Shown piece by piece: positions 14,151-17,702 of a stretch of DNA of 17,702 bases (position 1 is the stretch's first letter; each line of letters opens with the position of its first letter). The stretch is from positions 1 through 17,702 of the forward strand of contig CAZVCC010000061.1 of NCBI GenBank assembly GCA_964626015.1, read 5' to 3'. The position numbers and the translations under genes were made by a program. This stretch comes from CAIKZJ01 sp964626015. Lineage in GTDB: Bacteria; Bacteroidota; Ignavibacteria; Tepidaquicellales; Tepidaquicellaceae. Under the pieces are notes generated by a model, which saw only the letters and a program-made list of their open reading frames with translations, was not told the DNA's origin and made no database searches.

Positions 14151-15971
14151 TTGAATACAAGAAATTATAATGCACATACATTCCACATTCCTGTTATGGG
14201 AATCGGATTTACAATAGACACACCGATAAAAGTAGCACATCTTGGCATTTCATCAGTTATTTCTCTTGTCGATGATATATTAATTGAAAAGATGAGAGAA
14301 AACTACTGTAATAAGAATAAAATAAATTTCCAGCCCATAACTATGCAGACGGAAGATTACAGGGCAAAAAGAATTACTGCATACCTGAATCTAATCAATG
14401 ATATAGTTTCGGAGAAATTCAATAAACTAAAAAACTCGGAATATGAACCGGGAAGTGAACTTGAAAAATATTTTGAACTTCTGCCTGATAACTCTGTGTT
14501 GAAGAGTGATTTCAAAAATTTATTAAAAAATAACAGCGATAAAGATATTGTACAAGACTGGATAAGAAATAACCTGGTAATGGGAAGTATAGATGTAAAC
14601 ATCATGACGAAGCTCGATAAGGTTAATTACAAAAATAAAGAACAGCTGCCTGCAGAATTCAACGACGCACATTCTGCGCTGCGGGGATTTGCAAATAGTG
14701 ATCTTGAATCCTCAATAGTGCTCTCAGCTGGCGTCAACACGAAACTTTACAGTTATTTTGAGAATTTTAAAGACTTTTATCCAAATAGCTTTGGAAAAAG
14801 GAAAAAGAAGATTATACTAAAAATAAGCGATTACCGTTCGGCTAATATTCAGGGGAAAATATTTGCAAGCAAAGGTCTATGGATTTCCGAATACCGGCTT
14901 GAATCGGGATTGAATTGCGGCGGTCATGCATTCGCAACAAACGGATATTTAATGGGTCCCGTCTTAGAAGAAATTAATATGAACCGTAATACACTCAGAG
15001 AGAATTTGCACGCACTAATGTGTAAATCCCTGAAAAGCAAAAACATGTATTGTCCGGATTATCCATTTGAATTGAAGTTCACAGCACAGGGCGGAGTGGG
15101 GACTGCTGAGGAACACAATTACCTGCTTGATAGGTTCAATCTCGATTCCATAGGTTGGGGTACTCCTTTCCTGCTCGTTCCGGAGGTTACGAATGTTGAT
15201 TTGGTTACATCAAAACTTCTGTCCGAAGCAGATGAAAATGATTTGTACCTGAGCAGAATATCACCTCTCGGCGTTCCATTTAACAGTCTTCGTAAAAATA
15301 CAAAAGATATTGAAAAAGACGGACTAACTGATAAGGGTAGACCGGGTAGTTCATGCCCCGAAAAATACTGCTCACTTAACATAGAATTTACAGAACAGCC
15401 TATATGTACGGCTTCAAGACAGTTCCAAAAAATTAAGTTAGAAGAGCTCAATAACAAGAATCTTGAATCTGTTAACCATAACAACATATTCGAAAGAATA
15501 GTGGAAAAAGCCTGTTTGTGTGTTGGACTTAGCACATCAGCACTGATAGTTAATAACATTGATACAAAGAAAACCGGTACCGGCGTTTCAATCTGTCCTG
15601 GTCCAAACATGGCTTATTTCTCCGAAGTTGTTTCACTCAAAAAAATGATTGACCACATTTACGGCAAGATTAATATTATTTCAAGAAAAGACAGGCCTAA
15701 CATGTTTATTAAAGAACTTGAGTTGTATATTAACTATTTCCGCGAAATTGCAGAATCGATAACAGATTATTCCAACGAACTTCAGCTGAAACAGGCAGAA
15801 CAATTCAGAAAAAACATCAACGATGGAATTAACTATTATAAATCCATATTTTCCGGCATAAAATCAGGCTTAGAGAATGTAAGAGAAGACTTGCTGAATC
15901 AACTTGAAAAGTTCGAATACGAACTTAATAAAATCTGGATAGAAAATTCGATTTGTTCTGAAAATAATTAA
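14151..15971 (+). CDS. Conserved uncharacterised 606-residue protein, possible FMN-type barrel
   Basis: I recognise this as a family of about 600 residues found in Bacteroidota-type genomes, without known function. The start is TTG (14151); the next in-frame ATG would remove the conserved-looking opening FHIPVMGIGFTIDTP (11-25), so TTG is preferred. No signal peptide or membrane helix is seen. Two segments suggest a TIM barrel like nitronate monooxygenase or IMPDH: VMGIGFTIDTPIKVAHLG (15-32) and TAQGGVGTAEE (311-321) followed by SIGWGTPFLLVPE (333-345). Cysteine-bearing blocks stand out: LNCGGHAF (254-261), SCPEKYC (401-407), ICTASRQ (418-424), CLC (455-457) and ICPGPN (481-486). They could bind metal or an Fe-S cluster, or be redox active. 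The C-terminal 80 residues look helical or coiled coil. The barrel idea is weak inference. Confidence 0.8.
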   Translation: MNTRNYNAHTFHIPVMGIGFTIDTPIKVAHLGISSVISLVDDILIEKMRENYCNKNKINFQPITMQTEDYRAKRITAYLNLINDIVSEKFNKLKNSEYEPGSELEKYFELLPDNSVLKSDFKNLLKNNSDKDIVQDWIRNNLVMGSIDVNIMTKLDKVNYKNKEQLPAEFNDAHSALRGFANSDLESSIVLSAGVNTKLYSYFENFKDFYPNSFGKRKKKIILKISDYRSANIQGKIFASKGLWISEYRLESGLNCGGHAFATNGYLMGPVLEEINMNRNTLRENLHALMCKSLKSKNMYCPDYPFELKFTAQGGVGTAEEHNYLLDRFNLDSIGWGTPFLLVPEVTNVDLVTSKLLSEADENDLYLSRISPLGVPFNSLRKNTKDIEKDGLTDKGRPGSSCPEKYCSLNIEFTEQPICTASRQFQKIKLEELNNKNLESVNHNNIFERIVEKACLCVGLSTSALIVNNIDTKKTGTGVSICPGPNMAYFSEVVSLKKMIDHIYGKINIISRKDRPNMFIKELELYINYFREIAESITDYSNELQLKQAEQFRKNINDGINYYKSIFSGIKSGLENVREDLLNQLEKFEYELNKIWIENSICSENN

Positions 15972-16033
15972 ATCTTTATACGCAATATTTTGTTCAATCT
16001 TAGGAATGAATTTTGCTCAAATATTAAATAAAT

Positions 16034-16993
16034 ATGATAGAAAAAGCTAAGAGGGATTTTTACTGGTCTAAAGAACGTGAACCGCATTTGAACAGGCGGA
16101 AAGAAATACTTAACAAACACCCTGAAGTTAGAAATTTAATCGGTCCAGATATTAAACTTGCATACACAACAATTTTTCTTGTTGTGTTTCAGCTTGCATC
16201 TGCTTTCTTTATTCATAAACTTATAGAACTGCCTTACGGGTTTTTATACTTCATCCTGGCGGCATACTTTATCGGAGCAACTGTAACACATTCATTATTT
16301 CTTGCAATTCACGAAATAACTCACAATCTTGCTTTCAGAGGACAAACACCGAATAACTGGCTTGCTTTATTCGCAAACCTGCCGATTGTTTTCCCTTATG
16401 CAATGTCTTTTAAAGTTTACCACACAATGCACCACAGACATCAGGGAGTGGATGGAATTGATGTTGACGTACCAACATACAACGAAGCAAAAATATTCAG
16501 GGGCTTTTTCGGAAAACTTGTATGGGCTTTTATACAGATATTGTTCTATGCTTTCAGACCTGTCTTTGTTCATCCGATGAAACTAAATAAATGGCAGGTA
16601 ATAAATCTCGTTGTACAACTAACCGCAATCGCAGTATTTATTTATTTTGCAGGCTGGTATGCGCTATTATACTTAATAGTATCCGATTTTCTCGCAGGAA
16701 GTTTGCACCCGATGGCAGGCCACTTTATAGCAGAACATTACGTGTTTAAAGAAGGTCAGGAAACATATTCATACTACGGTCCGTTAAATAAGCTTGCTTT
16801 CAACGTCGGCTATCATAACGAGCATCACGACTTTCCAAGCATTCCGGGCAGCAGACTGCCGCAGCTCAAGAAAATGGCTCCGGATTTTTACGACACAATG
16901 CATGTACATAAATCATGGGTCATGGTATTGGTAAGATTCATTGCTAATCCTCACGTCGGATTGTATTCAAGGATTAAAAGAACACAAAAATAG
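16034..16993 (+). CDS. Sphingolipid delta-4 desaturase (DEGS1-like) family protein
   Basis: This is a membrane di-iron desaturase of 319 residues, almost the size of animal DEGS1. The N-terminal segment (FYWSKEREPHLNRRKEI at 9-25, then HPEV and GPD) matches the lipid-desaturase domain specific to dihydroceramide desaturases, not only the general fatty acid desaturase fold. The histidine boxes are HEITH (93-97), HTMHHRH (130-136) and HNEHH (261-265), with further conserved H230 and H235 in AGHFIAEHYVF. GQETYSYYGPLN (241-252) and NVGYHNEHHDFPSIPG (257-272) are DEGS hallmarks. Hydrophobic segments lie at about 43-60, 66-88, 108-122, 160-178 and 188-220. The expected reaction is introduction of a delta-4 double bond in a sphingoid base. 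No sphingolipid synthesis gene is in the window, so the substrate is inferred. Confidence 0.88.
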   Translation: MIEKAKRDFYWSKEREPHLNRRKEILNKHPEVRNLIGPDIKLAYTTIFLVVFQLASAFFIHKLIELPYGFLYFILAAYFIGATVTHSLFLAIHEITHNLAFRGQTPNNWLALFANLPIVFPYAMSFKVYHTMHHRHQGVDGIDVDVPTYNEAKIFRGFFGKLVWAFIQILFYAFRPVFVHPMKLNKWQVINLVVQLTAIAVFIYFAGWYALLYLIVSDFLAGSLHPMAGHFIAEHYVFKEGQETYSYYGPLNKLAFNVGYHNEHHDFPSIPGSRLPQLKKMAPDFYDTMHVHKSWVMVLVRFIANPHVGLYSRIKRTQK

Positions 16994-17034
16994 CTGAAGT
17001 GTTTTAAAATTGTTATAATTGCAGCAGCTCCGAA

Positions 17035-17079
17035 AATTTTTAGAGGTGTATTTGAATTTTTTTGCCTAAAAATTGTTTT
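17035..17079. terminator. Possible bidirectional terminator between convergent genes
   Basis: AATTTTTAGAGG (17035-17046) pairs with CCTAAAAATT (17065-17074), apart from a 2-nt bulge, and is followed by GTTTTT on the plus strand. The stem is AT-rich and the loop long, so strength is doubtful. Its place between the convergent desaturase and helicase genes supports the call. Confidence 0.35.
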
Positions 17080-17702
17080 TCAAAATCTCTTTCCCTTTTT
17101 ATTCTTCTTCGGTTTACCCGAGAACATCTTGTTAGATGAACGGTTTCTCTTTCCTTTATCACGGCTGCCGCTGAAACTATCACCGTCTAAATAGAATGCA
17201 GAATCGGAATATTTCTTCCCTCCTGATTTCTTATCCTTGAAACTTAAAAAACTATCATCCCCTCTTCTTTTATCCTTCGATTTTCCCTTACCGAACTTTT
17301 TATCTCCGAATTTCTTGTCATCAAATCTTTTTCCACCCTTACCGCCCTTCTTGCCTTTTTTGTCGTATCTGCTCTCTCTGCTTTTTCTGCCGTATTTATC
17401 ATCACTTCTTTCACGGTTTTCAAAATCCTGATTCTTATTAAATCCTTCATTCTTATTATCGAGAGTTTTCTTAAGAAGTGCTGCAGCAATATCTATAGAG
17501 GAATAATCCTCACCCATCATTTTTTCAACAAGTGTAACAAATTTCCCTGTATGACCAAGATTAATTACTTCTTTTAATTCTTTGGAAAGTATTTCAATTC
17601 TCGTCTCATCTAGTTCAGTTAGTGTTGGAATATCACGTCTTGCAATTTTTAAATCATTTAACTTCTCAATTCTTTTCAAACTGTGAAGCTGCCTTCCCAC
17701 TA
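17080..17702 (-). CDS. DEAD-box RNA helicase, C-terminal part (cut by window end)
   Basis: The frame is open to the right edge, so only the C-terminal 207 or so codons are visible and the start lies outside. The GTG near 17700 is probably an internal valine (VGRQLHSLKRIEK). The segment KRIEKLNDLKIARRDIPT with the later IDIAAALLKK matches the region behind the helicase core in the DeaD/CshA family of ATP-dependent RNA helicases, which act in ribosome assembly and mRNA turnover. After residue 80 or so the tail is low-complexity and rich in Lys, Gly, Asp and Arg (DKKFGDKKFGKGKSKDKRR), ending PKKNKKGKRF. Such basic tails usually add unspecific RNA binding. The helicase motifs themselves cannot be checked here. 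Confidence 0.8.
   Translation of the reverse strand, partial: VGRQLHSLKRIEKLNDLKIARRDIPTLTELDETRIEILSKELKEVINLGHTGKFVTLVEKMMGEDYSSIDIAAALLKKTLDNKNEGFNKNQDFENRERSDDKYGRKSRESRYDKKGKKGGKGGKRFDDKKFGDKKFGKGKSKDKRRGDDSFLSFKDKKSGGKKYSDSAFYLDGDSFSGSRDKGKRNRSSNKMFSGKPKKNKKGKRF

Noticed and set aside
15119..15610. 163-codon antisense ORF inside the 606-residue gene
   Set aside because: It has no ribosome site or known motif, and the plus frame shows clear protein-like conservation signals.

Overview
The window is a low-GC, gene-dense bacterial segment. Shine-Dalgarno sites are weak or absent before most genes, one promoter matches the Bacteroidota -7 element (TAnnTTTG), and the protein families look like the Bacteroidota/Chlorobiota (FCB) group. 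I would guess an Ignavibacteria-like organism, but no taxonomic marker here settles it. A run of exactly 100 N at 11246-11345 shows it is a scaffolded draft or metagenome-assembled contig.

Layout. Positions 142-1434 (minus) hold adenylosuccinate lyase (purB). Positions 1684-9521 (plus) hold a complete high-affinity potassium uptake operon, kdpF-kdpA-kdpB-kdpC-kdpD-kdpE. Gene spacing there is -4 to +9 nt, and the 29-residue kdpF is included. Two TTTTATAC boxes exactly 21 bp apart lie before a TAnnTTTG element, a plausible KdpE operator and promoter. Positions 9564-10574 (minus) encode a membrane-anchored DUF362 protein.

Positions 10621-11459 (minus) are the most unusual part. An intact tRNA-Asp(GTC) with an intrinsic terminator is followed by two tandem modules of about 325 bp. 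Each module carries a small GIY-YIG nuclease ORF and ends in a remnant of the tRNA-Asp 3' part whose T-loop is replaced by a perfect hairpin. The outermost remnant is followed by a different terminator. This looks like two successive insertions at the T-arm of the tRNA gene. The assembly gap falls inside the repeat and is probably 32 bp, not 100.

The remainder is a TPR/Sel1-like exported protein (11553-12059, minus), UDP-glucose 4-epimerase galE (12214-13185), tRNA-Arg(CCG) packed between galE and a NYN plus OST-HTH putative RNA-processing protein (13282-14070), a 606-residue conserved but uncharacterised protein with many cysteines (14151-15971), a desaturase that closely resembles eukaryotic sphingolipid delta-4 desaturase DEGS1 (16034-16993), and the C-terminal part of a DEAD-box RNA helicase cut by the window end (17080-17702, minus).

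Functionally, the Kdp block is one self-contained unit: KdpD and KdpE sense low potassium and drive kdpFABC. The other genes are mostly unlinked housekeeping or accessory functions. The best leads are the tRNA-Asp/GIY-YIG tandem modules, the DEGS1-like desaturase and the 606-residue protein.
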